DNA of 48,229 bases, taken from Terriglobia bacterium (GTDB lineage: Bacteria > Acidobacteriota > Vicinamibacteria > Vicinamibacterales > CAVVIG01). The position numbers and the translations under genes are program-made. The DNA is taken from contig JAIQFX010000033.1 in assembly GCA_020073005.1 (NCBI GenBank), positions 1-48,229 of the forward strand, in the 5' to 3' direction. The notes below the pieces were generated by a model. It was not told the origin of the DNA, did no database searches, and worked only from the letters and a program-made list of their open reading frames with translations. Positions 29,531-37,048 of the stretch are shown here, piece after piece (the stretch's first letter is position 1; each line of letters opens with the position of its first letter).

Positions 29531-30336
29531 CCTTTAAGTATACCGCCCCAAAAATGATCCAGGAGCGCGGCGCCGTGTCCGACCGCCTGCGCGCGCGCGA
29601 TGGCGCCGGCGACGTAGCGCTGCGCGCGCTCGGCGGCGTCGGGCAACGCGCGGCCCAGCGCAAGGCTCGCCGCGACCGCCGACGCGTACGTGCAGCCGGT
29701 GCCGTGCGTGCGTTTCACGTTGACGCGCGGCGCGCGGAATTCGTGGAACGTGTCGCCGTCGAAAAGGAGATCGATGACGGAGGGTTCAGGGTCCTTGGCT
29801 CGGAGCGCGTGCCCACCTTTGATAATCACCGCTGCGGCGCCTTGATCGTGAATGCGCCGCGCCGCGTCGCGCGTATCGTCCAGCGTCGCGATGCGATGGC
29901 CGCTCAATACTTCGGCTTCCGGAACGTTCGGCGTCACGACGCGCGCGCGCGGGAGCAGCTCGAGGCGCAGCGCCTGGACGCCGTCCGCGTCGAGCAGCGG
30001 CTCGCCGCTCGTCGACACAAGTACTGGATCAAGGACGACGAGAGGCAGGTCGAGTTCTTCGATGGCGGCGGCGACCGCCTCGACGATCGCGGCCGTGGCC
30101 AGCATGCCGATCTTGGTCGCGTGGATCGCCATGTCCGCGGCGACGGCTTCGATCTGCGCGGTCACTTCGTCTGCCGACAGCGGGCTCACGGACTGCACGC
30201 CGATCGTGTTCTGCGCGGTGACGGCGGTGATCGCGCTCATGCCGTACACGCCGAAGGCGGCGAACGTCTTGAGGTCGGCCTGAATGCCCGCGCCTGCACT
30301 CGAATCGCTGCCCGCGATTGTCAGCGCGGTACGCAT
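29527..30336 (-). CDS. thiD: Hydroxymethylpyrimidine/phosphomethylpyrimidine kinase
   Basis: This 269-residue ribokinase-fold kinase phosphorylates HMP and HMP-phosphate in thiamine synthesis. Its start, RTALTIAGSDSSAGAGIQAD, is diagnostic of ThiD, followed by GVYGMSAITAVTAQNT, DPVLVSTSG and the anion-hole motif KRTHGTGCTYASA. It heads the minus-strand run with moaE and moaD and is divergent from bioY 18 nt away. No TPP riboswitch fits in that gap. Confidence 0.95.
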   Translation of the reverse strand: MRTALTIAGSDSSAGAGIQADLKTFAAFGVYGMSAITAVTAQNTIGVQSVSPLSADEVTAQIEAVAADMAIHATKIGMLATAAIVEAVAAAIEELDLPLVVLDPVLVSTSGEPLLDADGVQALRLELLPRARVVTPNVPEAEVLSGHRIATLDDTRDAARRIHDQGAAAVIIKGGHALRAKDPEPSVIDLLFDGDTFHEFRAPRVNVKRTHGTGCTYASAVAASLALGRALPDAAERAQRYVAGAIARAQAVGHGAALLDHFWGGILKG

Positions 30337-30354
30337 ACGTTAAGCTGTCGGTCC

Positions 30355-30996
30355 ATGTATTCCACTTTTCTTGACGTGATGACCACGCGCGCGGATTCCC
30401 GAGCGCTGCGGATCGCCGAACAATTGGGCGCCGTGTGTTTCGTCACCGTGCTGACCGCGATCGCCGCGCAGATCAGCGTGCCGCTGCCGTACACGCCCGT
30501 GCCGTTCACGTTCCAGCCGATGGTGGTCCTCGTCGGCGCCGCCGCGATCGGCGCGCGGCTCGGCATGACCAGCCAGATTCTGTACCTCGCGCTCGGCATC
30601 GCCGGACTGCCGGTCTTCGCCGCGTCGCCCGCGCTGCCGCAGGGCCTCGCGCGCCTCTTCGGTCCGACCGGCGGCTACCTGATGGCGTATCCGTTCGCGG
30701 CGTTCGTCGCCGGCTCGCTTGCCGAGCGCGGATTCGATCGCCGGTACGTCACCGCGGTGCTCGCGATGGTCTGCGGTCTCGCGATGGTCTTCGCGTGCGG
30801 CGTGCTCTGGCTCGGCCTCTTTCCTTACGGGGCGCAGCCGGCGCGCGGCATCTCCGGCGCGCTCGCGACCGGATTCTATCCCTTCATCGTCGCGGATCTC
30901 GGCAAGCTCCTCATCGCCGCGGGCGTGATGCCCGGGCTGTGGCGGCTCACCGGCATCAGCGGCCGCTCGCCTTCGCAAACTTCAGCACAAAAATGA
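30355..30996 (+). CDS. bioY: Biotin transporter BioY
   Basis: This protein of about 213 residues is the substrate-binding S-component of an ECF biotin transporter, with about six hydrophobic segments. It has SVPLPYTPVPFTFQPMVVLVGA, GLPVFA and GPTGGYLMAYPFAAF, all characteristic of BioY. No ECF ATPase or T-component is beside it. ATG 30355 is preferred, with ATG 30379 as an alternative. Its 3' end overlaps the convergent methyltransferase gene by 41 bp. No BirA-type operator was recognised. Confidence 0.93.
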   Translation: MYSTFLDVMTTRADSRALRIAEQLGAVCFVTVLTAIAAQISVPLPYTPVPFTFQPMVVLVGAAAIGARLGMTSQILYLALGIAGLPVFAASPALPQGLARLFGPTGGYLMAYPFAAFVAGSLAERGFDRRYVTAVLAMVCGLAMVFACGVLWLGLFPYGAQPARGISGALATGFYPFIVADLGKLLIAAGVMPGLWRLTGISGRSPSQTSAQK

Positions 30997-31636
30997 ACGG
31001 CGGCACGTCCTCGCGCTGGACGAACCGCAGTCCCGCCTCGCGGGCCGCCGCCATAACACGCTCGGGATCGACGCGCTGATCGGCCGCCGGTCCCGGTCCG
31101 CCGTCGCCCGGCTTGAAGTCGGCGATGCCGAGCACGCCGTTCGGCTTCAGCGCGCGCGCGACGTTCTTCAGCAGCGTCACGACCAGCGTGCGATCCGTCG
31201 GCTCGTCCATTTCGCGAAACGCGTCCGAGATGAGCACCGCGTCGAGCCCGGACGGCAGGCGCGGATCGCTCGGCGTGCCGAGAATCGGCTCCACGTTGTG
31301 CAGGTTCTCGCGCTGCACGCGCTGGCGAATCTCCTCGAGCATCTGCGGCTGGATGTCCTCGGCGTAGACGATGCCGTTCGGGCCGACGCGACGCGCGAGC
31401 CAGAGCGTGAACCATCCTCCCGCCGCGCCGAGCTCGGCGACGACCGAGCCGTCGGCGATCGAGAGCGAATCCATGATCTGCTCGGGCCTCTGCCACTGAT
31501 CGCGATCGGGCGGCTCGATGAGGCCGAGGTCGCGCGGGGCGAAGAGACGGCGGCTCGGCTTCGCCTGCTGGGCGGGAAGGGCGGGAGGGACGGGAAGGGA
31601 GAGGACGATCGCGACGGCCGCCAGGAACTTCTTCAT
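30956..31636 (-). CDS. Secreted SAM-dependent methyltransferase-like protein
   Basis: This 226-residue protein has a signal peptide (MKKFLAAVAIVLSLPVPPALPAQQ). The class I methyltransferase core has VVAELGAAGGWFTLWLARRVG and YAEDIQPQMLEEI, and ends FIFVLKFA. Periplasmic proteins of this kind are common in acidobacteria, but their reaction is unknown. ATG 31636 overlaps the aspartase stop as ATGA. The Pro-rich part of the signal peptide is encoded by a 9-bp repeat. Confidence 0.8.
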   Translation of the reverse strand: MKKFLAAVAIVLSLPVPPALPAQQAKPSRRLFAPRDLGLIEPPDRDQWQRPEQIMDSLSIADGSVVAELGAAGGWFTLWLARRVGPNGIVYAEDIQPQMLEEIRQRVQRENLHNVEPILGTPSDPRLPSGLDAVLISDAFREMDEPTDRTLVVTLLKNVARALKPNGVLGIADFKPGDGGPGPAADQRVDPERVMAAAREAGLRFVQREDVPPFIFVLKFAKASGR

Positions 31637-31667
31637 TTCTTTCCTGCCTTTCCCGCTTCTCCCGCCC
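31571..31667. repeat. 9-bp-period C-rich repeats flanking the aspartase-methyltransferase junction
   Basis: CGGGA recurs every 9 nt at 31573, 31582 and 31591, inside the methyltransferase signal-peptide region. CCTGC/CCCGC recurs every 9 nt at 31643, 31652 and 31661, inside the aspartase C-terminus (GAGEAGKAGKK). The two blocks are complementary in composition. Confidence 0.6.
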
Positions 31668-33069
31668 CGACGATGCCGCCTCGCGTCATGTTCTCCACCG
31701 AAAGGATCTCGTCCAACTGTTTCGCGCTCAACAGCCCCCGCTCGAGCACTAACTCGCGAATCGTCCGGCCGCTCTTCACCGCTTCTTTCGCGATCTCCGC
31801 CGTTGCGGCGTAGCCGATGTACGGACTGAGCGCCGTTGCGGTCGCGGTGCTGCGGTCGAGCAGCGTGCGCGCGCGCGCCTGGTCGGCGACGAGACCATCG
31901 ACGCACCGCAGACGCAGGACCTTCAGCGCTTCGCGAAGAATGGACGAGGCGTGCAGCGCGTTCCACGCGATGACCGGCATCATCACGTTCAGCTCGAGCT
32001 GTCCGGCTTCGCACGCGATCGCGATCGTCGCGTCGCAGCCCATCACCTGAAAGCACACCTGGTTCACCATCTCGGGCACGGACGGATTCACTTTGCCCGG
32101 CATGATCGACGATCCCGGCTGGACCGCGGGCAGCGCGATCTCCGACAGCCCCGCACGCGGGCCCATGCTGAGCAGCCGCAGGTCGCTCGCGATCTTGCTG
32201 ACTTCGACCGCGAGCCGCCGCATCGCGCTCGAGTACGCGAGGACGTCGCCCATGCTCTGCGTGACGCGAAACAGATTCGCCGCGGGCTTCAGCGCCAGGC
32301 CGGTGTAGCGCGCGAGTTGCGCGACAGCGAAGCGGCGAAATTCGTCGCCGGCGTTCAATCCTGTCCCCACGGCCGTCGCGCCGAGATTCAGCGCCATCAA
32401 CTGCCCGGCCGCCGCCTCCACATCGTCCGCTCCGCGCCGGACGCACGCCGCGTAGCCGCCGAACTCCTGACCGAGCGTCATCGGGACCGCGTCCTGCAGA
32501 TGCGTGCGGCCGGTCTTCAGCACGTGCGCGAAATCCGCGGCCTTGCGATCGAGACTGTCGGCCAGCGTCTGCGCCGCCGCGACGAGCGGCGCGGATCCCA
32601 GCAGCAGCGCGAGTCGCGTGGACGCCGGGTACACGTCATTCGTCGACTGACTCATGTTGACGTGATCGTTCGGATGAACGCGGCGATAGGTGCCGAGCGG
32701 CTCGCCGAGGATCTCACCGGCGCGATTGGCGAGCACCTCGTTCGCGTTCATGTTGTGCGACGTGCCCGCGCCGGCTTGATAGACGTCGACGACGAAGTGA
32801 TCGCGCAACGCGCCGCCGAGGATTTCATCCGCCGCGGCACGAATCGCATCCGCGACGTCGCGATCCAGGCGGCCGAGCGACGCGTTGGCGTCGGCGGCGG
32901 CTTTCTTGACGAGAATGGTCGCGGTGACGAGATCGGCGGGCGCGCGCAGTCCGCTGATGGGGAAGTTCTCGACCGCGCGGGCGGTCTGCACACCGTAGTA
33001 CGCGCCGGAGGGAACGCTCAATTCTCCGAGCGGATCGCGTTCGGTGCGGAATGCGTTTTTACCAGCCAC
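31633..33069 (-). CDS. aspA: Aspartate ammonia-lyase (aspartase/fumarase superfamily)
   Basis: This 478-residue lyase interconverts aspartate with fumarate plus ammonia. The superfamily signature GSSIMPGKVNPS is present, with TGRTHLQDAVPMTLGQEF and HPNDHVNMSQSTNDVYPAS. The last motif fits aspartase better than class II fumarase, and a class I fumarase lies next to it. Unlike typical family ends, the C-terminus is low-complexity GAGEAGKAGKK, encoded by a 9-bp repeat. The GTG start at 33069 lies inside a heptamer array whose GGTGG may serve as ribosome-binding site. Fumarate links it to the divergent fum gene. Confidence 0.87.
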   Translation of the reverse strand: MAGKNAFRTERDPLGELSVPSGAYYGVQTARAVENFPISGLRAPADLVTATILVKKAAADANASLGRLDRDVADAIRAAADEILGGALRDHFVVDVYQAGAGTSHNMNANEVLANRAGEILGEPLGTYRRVHPNDHVNMSQSTNDVYPASTRLALLLGSAPLVAAAQTLADSLDRKAADFAHVLKTGRTHLQDAVPMTLGQEFGGYAACVRRGADDVEAAAGQLMALNLGATAVGTGLNAGDEFRRFAVAQLARYTGLALKPAANLFRVTQSMGDVLAYSSAMRRLAVEVSKIASDLRLLSMGPRAGLSEIALPAVQPGSSIMPGKVNPSVPEMVNQVCFQVMGCDATIAIACEAGQLELNVMMPVIAWNALHASSILREALKVLRLRCVDGLVADQARARTLLDRSTATATALSPYIGYAATAEIAKEAVKSGRTIRELVLERGLLSAKQLDEILSVENMTRGGIVGAGEAGKAGKK

Positions 33070-33095
33070 CAGTCACCAGCCACCAGTCACCGGCT
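33061..33095. repeat. Heptamer array between aspA and fumarase
   Basis: Units ACCAGCC and ACCAGTC alternate four times, followed by ACCGGCT. On the minus strand the array contains the aspA GTG start (33067-33069). A near-identical array lies at 35718-35745. Confidence 0.85.
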
Positions 33096-33097
33096 AG

Positions 33098-33103
33098 TAT
33101 ACT
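33098..33103 (+). promoter_or_regulatory. Possible -10 element for a near-leaderless fumarase transcript
   Basis: TATACT ends 6 nt before the ATG at 33110, which would put the transcription start at about the A of the start codon. No -35 match is seen, because that position is inside the heptamer array. Confidence 0.4.
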
Positions 33104-33109
33104 CGTCGC

Positions 33110-34657
33110 ATGTTGCCCGCATTCTTCGACAGCGTCCTCCAACTCGTCATCAAAACGTCCACTGAACTGCCGCCCGATGTGCGCGCGGCGATGAAAACGG
33201 CGCTCGGCTCGGAGCCCGCCGGCACGCGATCGTCGCAGGCGCTGACGATCATCGCGCAGAACATCGATCTCGCCGTCGACAACGAGGGCGCGATCTGCCA
33301 GGACACCGGCATGCCGACGTTCGAGGTGAAGGTGCCGGTCGGCGCGAACCAGATCTGGATGCGCGAGCAGATCAGAAACGCCGTCGCCGAAGCGACCAAG
33401 CGCGGCAAGCTGCGGCCGAATTCCGTCGATTCGATTACGGGGAAGAATTCAGGCGACAATCTCGGGCCGGGCACGCCGATCGTCCATTTCGATCAGTGGG
33501 AGCGCGACGCGATCGAAATCACACTGATCCTGAAAGGCGGCGGCTGCGAGAACACGAACGCGCAGTACGCGCTGCCGATGGAGTTGCCGCATCTCGGCCG
33601 CGCCGATCGGACGCTCGACGGCGTGAGGAAGTGCATTCTGCACGCGGTCTGGCAGGCGCAGGGCAAGGGCTGCGCGCCGGGCGCGGTTGGTGTCGGCGTC
33701 GGCGGCGATCGCACGTCGGGCTACACGCACGCGAAGGCGCAGCTGTTCCGCACGCTCGACGATGTGAATCCGGATCCGCGGCTGGCGGAAGTCGAGCGAT
33801 CGGTGATGGCGACGGTCAACGATCTCGAGATCGGCACGATGGGTTTCGGCGGCAAGGTGACGCTCATCGGCTGCAAGATCGGCGCGATCAATCGGCTGCC
33901 GGCGTGCTTCTTCGTCTCCGTCGCGTACGACTGCTGGGCGTTCCGCCGGCTCGGCGTCGAGCTGGGCGCGTCGACCGGCGCGATCGAGCGCTGGCTGTAC
34001 CGCGATCCGTCGCATCCGATCATTCCGATGCTGGACCAGGCGGGCTTCACGCGCACGGGCCGCGAGGTCGCGCTGAAGGCGCCGCTCACGGAAGCCGACG
34101 TCCGCGCGCTCAAGGTCGGCGATGTCGTGATGATCTCCGGACGGATGTTCACCGGCCGCGACGCCGTGCACACGTACCTGATGAAGAACCAGCCGCCCGT
34201 CGACTTGAACGGGTCGGTCCTGTATCACTGCGGACCCGTCGCGGTGAAGGACACGCCGGGGGAGGGACCCCGGAGTGAAGAAGCCGGGTGGCGCATCAAC
34301 GCGGCCGGTCCGACGACGAGCATCCGCGAGGAGCCGTATCAGGGCGACATCATCAAGCGGTACGGCGTCCGCGCCGTGATCGGCAAGGGCGGGATGGGCG
34401 CGAAGACGCTCGCCGCGATGAAGGACTTCGGTGCCGTGTACCTCAACGCGATCGGCGGCGCCGCGCAGTTCTACGCGCGCGCAATCAAGTCGGTGGACGG
34501 TGTGTCACTCCTCGACTTCGGCACGCCCGAAGCGATGTGGCATCTGACGGTCGAGGACTTCCCCGCGATCGTCACGATGGACGCGCACGGGAACAGTCTG
34601 CACAAAGACATCGAGACTGAATCAGGGCAGCATCTCGAGACCATGACGACGGTCTAA
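33110..34657 (+). CDS. Class I (iron-sulphur) fumarate hydratase
   Basis: This 515-residue [4Fe-4S] hydro-lyase converts fumarate to malate. It has AICQDTGMPTFEVKVP, LILKGGGCENTNAQY with its cluster cysteine, and VLYHCGP, giving the three cluster ligands. The C-terminal beta domain continues from GRDAVHTYL to KGGMGAKTL. A short insertion (DTPGEGPRSEEAG) between the CGP and AGPTTS segments is encoded around a 6-bp GC palindrome and may be another repeat insertion. It is divergent from aspA across a heptamer array. No ribosome-binding site is evident. Confidence 0.93.
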   Translation: MLPAFFDSVLQLVIKTSTELPPDVRAAMKTALGSEPAGTRSSQALTIIAQNIDLAVDNEGAICQDTGMPTFEVKVPVGANQIWMREQIRNAVAEATKRGKLRPNSVDSITGKNSGDNLGPGTPIVHFDQWERDAIEITLILKGGGCENTNAQYALPMELPHLGRADRTLDGVRKCILHAVWQAQGKGCAPGAVGVGVGGDRTSGYTHAKAQLFRTLDDVNPDPRLAEVERSVMATVNDLEIGTMGFGGKVTLIGCKIGAINRLPACFFVSVAYDCWAFRRLGVELGASTGAIERWLYRDPSHPIIPMLDQAGFTRTGREVALKAPLTEADVRALKVGDVVMISGRMFTGRDAVHTYLMKNQPPVDLNGSVLYHCGPVAVKDTPGEGPRSEEAGWRINAAGPTTSIREEPYQGDIIKRYGVRAVIGKGGMGAKTLAAMKDFGAVYLNAIGGAAQFYARAIKSVDGVSLLDFGTPEAMWHLTVEDFPAIVTMDAHGNSLHKDIETESGQHLETMTTV

Positions 34658-34819
34658 GAAGGAACGCAGAAACTGCAATCCCTCACTACCGCTCACGTTG
34701 CAATTCCTGCCGCCTACGGAGCTTCAACGGTTTGCACCAACAATCGCCACGAGATCGTTATCCTTCGTTCCTGGTCGGCCACGACGATGGTAGAGTCGTC
34801 TGCATTCGCGAGGCTGCCG

Positions 34820-35197
34820 ATGGCTGAGAAACGAAGAAACACAATCAACGGGCGCTTGGACGGGCTTGAGGCTGGGCAGAAAGCACTTGCCAGCGACGTG
34901 AAAGAACTCGGTCGCGACGTGACGCAACTGCGGAGCGACGTGACGGAACTACGGAGCGACGTGACGGAACTACGGAGCGATGTGACGGAACTGCGGACCG
35001 GGGTGACGGCGCTCTCAGTCGGTCAGCACAAACTCGAGGTGAGATTCGAGGATCGGCACCAAGTCGTCTTAGCGATCGCCGACGGATTGCATCTGCTCGG
35101 CGAGCAAATGGAACGCGGGTTCGCAGAGGCCCGTCGCGAGAATCGTGAAACAAACGCCAAGCTCGACACGTTCATTCGCGCACAATCACGGACCTAA
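34820..35197 (+). CDS. Small coiled-coil protein with tandem heptad repeats
   Basis: It has about 125 residues from ATG 34820 (GAGG lies 6 nt upstream); the frame opens at 34787. It is almost entirely coiled coil, with seven-residue heptads such as VTELRSD repeated three times in near-identical copies and degenerate ones on each side. The C-terminal half (VLAIADGLHLLGEQMERGF) is amphipathic. I recognise no family. It resembles small oligomeric coiled-coil proteins often found as accessory genes. Confidence 0.7.
   Translation: MAEKRRNTINGRLDGLEAGQKALASDVKELGRDVTQLRSDVTELRSDVTELRSDVTELRTGVTALSVGQHKLEVRFEDRHQVVLAIADGLHLLGEQMERGFAEARRENRETNAKLDTFIRAQSRT
34928..35011. repeat. 21-bp tandem repeat encoding coiled-coil heptads
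   Basis: Three near-identical 21-bp units (34928-34990, each containing CGGAGCGA, differing by one or two bases) and a fourth diverged unit encode one heptad each. The DNA identity exceeds what the protein requires, suggesting recent expansion and possible copy-number variation. Confidence 0.8.
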
Positions 35198-35331
35198 GAG
35201 GTTGTCGACGCCAGCAATCCGCTACCCTTGCCGAGTACTCCGCTCGCGAATTCGTGTTGCAGTATCCGCGGCTCGTCCAAACCCATACCGCCTGTATGTT
35301 CCAGCGATAACCGAGGCAGGAACTAGTGCGC

Positions 35332-35645
35332 ATGGTCAAAGCTGTGACGAATCTCGTATTGGCGATAGTGGTTCCATTCGCGACAATCAGCGCGATTGCC
35401 TTCGTTCTCAATCTGCATGACGTGAAGGCATGGCTTCGTCAGTTCTCGCCGTTCCTATTAATAGCAGAGCAGTTGACGATTCCATTGGCGGCTGCGCTTG
35501 GTTTTGCGTTTGTCGTCCGGCTCACCGAGCAGTCAGGTCAACGGTGTCAAGGCGTTGGATTCAGATCGGACTTGCGATCGTGTATTTTCCGCTGACTTGT
35601 TACCTGATGATCTATTGGCTTGTCGGCCGGGCAGGAGGGATTTGA
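35332..35645 (+). pseudogene. Small membrane protein gene broken by a frameshift
   Basis: From ATG 35332 the frame encodes two membrane segments (AVTNLVLAIVVPFATISAIA and PLAAALGFAFVVRL), then loses hydrophobicity and stops at about 35595. In the +2 frame a third membrane segment (WIQIGLAIVYFPLTCYLMIY) runs to a stop at 35643-35645. Joining the frames near 35540 gives a plausible three-helix protein, so a single indel is likely. It could also be a sequencing error. I recognise no family. Confidence 0.55.
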
Positions 35646-35668
35646 CAAGTCGCCTTGAGAAATGTGGC

Positions 35669-35695
35669 TCTGCGTTCTCAGCGGTTTCTGCGTTT
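35669..35695. repeat. ~9-bp-period repeat (third copy)
   Basis: TCTGCGTTC, TCAGCGGTT and TCTGCGTTT in tandem. It matches the left block at 28710-28736, read on the other strand, at 22 of 27 positions, and abuts the heptamer array at 35718. Confidence 0.75.
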
Positions 35696-35717
35696 ACCGT
35701 CGTCGCGGCCGTTCGGT

Positions 35718-35752
35718 ACCAGTCACCAGCCACGAGCCACCAGCCTCAACCC
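35718..35752. repeat. Heptamer array at the fdhE stop
   Basis: Units ACCAGTC, ACCAGCC, ACGAGCC, ACCAGCC, then TCAACCC, the last containing the fdhE stop (35746-35748, minus strand). It is the same unit family as at 33061. Confidence 0.85.
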
Positions 35753-36675
35753 TTCCGGAGCGCCTTCATGTCCTTCATCGCAGGCCTTCCGTATCCGTGC
35801 TCCATCGCGGCCATGTCGAGATCGGTCGTCTCGATGTCCGTGATCGACAGCAGCGGAAACGGCGACAGCTCGCGCAGATCGATCGCTTTCAGGTACCCGC
35901 TGCAGTTCGCGCAGACCTCGATCCGCCGGTCCTTCCGCTCCGGATCGGGCGCAGCCGTGACGAACTTGTCGCCGGTCTCGTCGCAGTAGATGCACGAGTA
36001 GGCCGTCCGCTCCCACGCGCTCGAACAGAACGAGCAGCGCAGCGTGCGATGGCCGCCGACGACTTCCGCGACCGCCGGCCACGATCCGCACGCCGGGCAG
36101 TACCCGCGGTGCCACTGATCGAGCGCCGCCGCCAGCTCGCCGCTCGCGTTGGCGAACAGCGTCCGCTGCAGCAGGTGCACGAACGGGCTGACCGCGAGCT
36201 CGCCGACGAGCCACAGCAGATCCGGGGACAGGCCGCGATGGAACGCGCCGCTGCGAATCACGTTCTGGTCGCGTGTGAGCGACGCGGTCAGCAGCGACCC
36301 GGGCTCGATCGCGCCGCCCGCGAGCGCCTCGCGGATGTGCGTCGCCGCCTCGCCCGCGCCGCCCGTGGCGAGCGTCTCGCACATCTGCAGCAGCGGCGGC
36401 GTCAGCGTCGGCACCGGCAGCGGAATCGGTTCGCCGGCGATCACGGGAACGCCGCGCGCCAGCTTCGCGGCGAGGTACTTGGGCGGCAGCGAGAGCCGCG
36501 GCATCCTGCCCTGCTCGAGCGCGCCGGAGAGATCGAGGACGAGCGTCAGCAGCCCGCGCTGGAGTTCGATGGCCGGCGCCAGATCGGGCCGGGTCTCGAC
36601 GATGGCGCGCCAGCGATCCTCGGCGGAATGCAGCAAATCCGGCCGGATTCCGGGCGAAACGGGCACGTACGGCAT
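35746..36675 (-). CDS. fdhE: Formate dehydrogenase accessory protein FdhE
   Basis: This 309-residue protein has four CxxC pairs in the C-terminal half (CPACGSW, CSFCSSAW, CIYCDETG, CANCSGYL), the rubredoxin-like metal site characteristic of FdhE, and an N-terminal helical domain. FdhE binds the catalytic subunit of formate dehydrogenase and is needed for its maturation before Tat export. No formate dehydrogenase gene is in the window, but tRNA-Sec (41704-41800) and molybdopterin genes are. It is divergent from erpA, 46 nt apart, and its stop lies in a heptamer array. Confidence 0.9.
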   Translation of the reverse strand: MPYVPVSPGIRPDLLHSAEDRWRAIVETRPDLAPAIELQRGLLTLVLDLSGALEQGRMPRLSLPPKYLAAKLARGVPVIAGEPIPLPVPTLTPPLLQMCETLATGGAGEAATHIREALAGGAIEPGSLLTASLTRDQNVIRSGAFHRGLSPDLLWLVGELAVSPFVHLLQRTLFANASGELAAALDQWHRGYCPACGSWPAVAEVVGGHRTLRCSFCSSAWERTAYSCIYCDETGDKFVTAAPDPERKDRRIEVCANCSGYLKAIDLRELSPFPLLSITDIETTDLDMAAMEHGYGRPAMKDMKALRKG

Positions 36676-36706
36676 GTGGGGTCTGGAAGTATACCAACCG
36701 GGTTGT

Positions 36707-36715
36707 TGCTATAAT
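36707..36715 (+). promoter_or_regulatory. Extended -10 promoter for erpA, near-leaderless
   Basis: TGCTATAAT is a perfect extended -10, ending 6 nt before the erpA ATG (36722). The predicted start site coincides with the start codon, so the transcript would be leaderless. The -35 region has no clear match, as tolerated by extended -10 promoters. Confidence 0.65.
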
Positions 36716-36721
36716 GTTGGC

Positions 36722-37048
36722 ATGATCAACGTGTCACCGACGGCGGCGGAGAAAATCAACGAGCTGCTGACCGAAGAGAACCGGGCCGGCAGCGGACTGC
36801 GCGTGTTCGTTCAGGGCGGCGGCTGCTCGGGCTTCCAGTACGGCCTGATGATCGAAGAGAACGGCCAGGGCTCGGGCGATCAGGTGTTCGAATCGAACGG
36901 CGTCAAGCTGTTCGTCGATCCGATCAGCATCCGGTACCTGAGCGGCGCGGAAGTGGACTTCGTGGATACGGTCACGGGCGGCGGCTTCACGATCAAGAAC
37001 CCGAACGCGACGTCGACCTGCGGCTGCGGTCAGTCCTTCAGCGTTTAG
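36722..37048 (+). CDS. erpA: A-type iron-sulphur cluster carrier (ErpA/IscA family)
   Basis: This 108-residue protein carries the three cluster cysteines as GGGCSGFQYG and the C-terminal CGCGQSFSV. It receives Fe-S clusters from scaffolds and passes them to target enzymes. ErpA, rather than IscA or SufA, is inferred from the GxxVxFVDTVTGGGFTIKNPNATSTCGCG end and from isolation from isc/suf genes. A Fur-ferritin regulator follows immediately, suggesting iron-linked expression. Confidence 0.92.
   Translation: MINVSPTAAEKINELLTEENRAGSGLRVFVQGGGCSGFQYGLMIEENGQGSGDQVFESNGVKLFVDPISIRYLSGAEVDFVDTVTGGGFTIKNPNATSTCGCGQSFSV

Noticed and set aside
30337-30354. TPP riboswitch or biotin operator between thiD and bioY
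   Set aside because: The 18-nt gap is too short for a riboswitch, and no BirA-type palindrome was seen.
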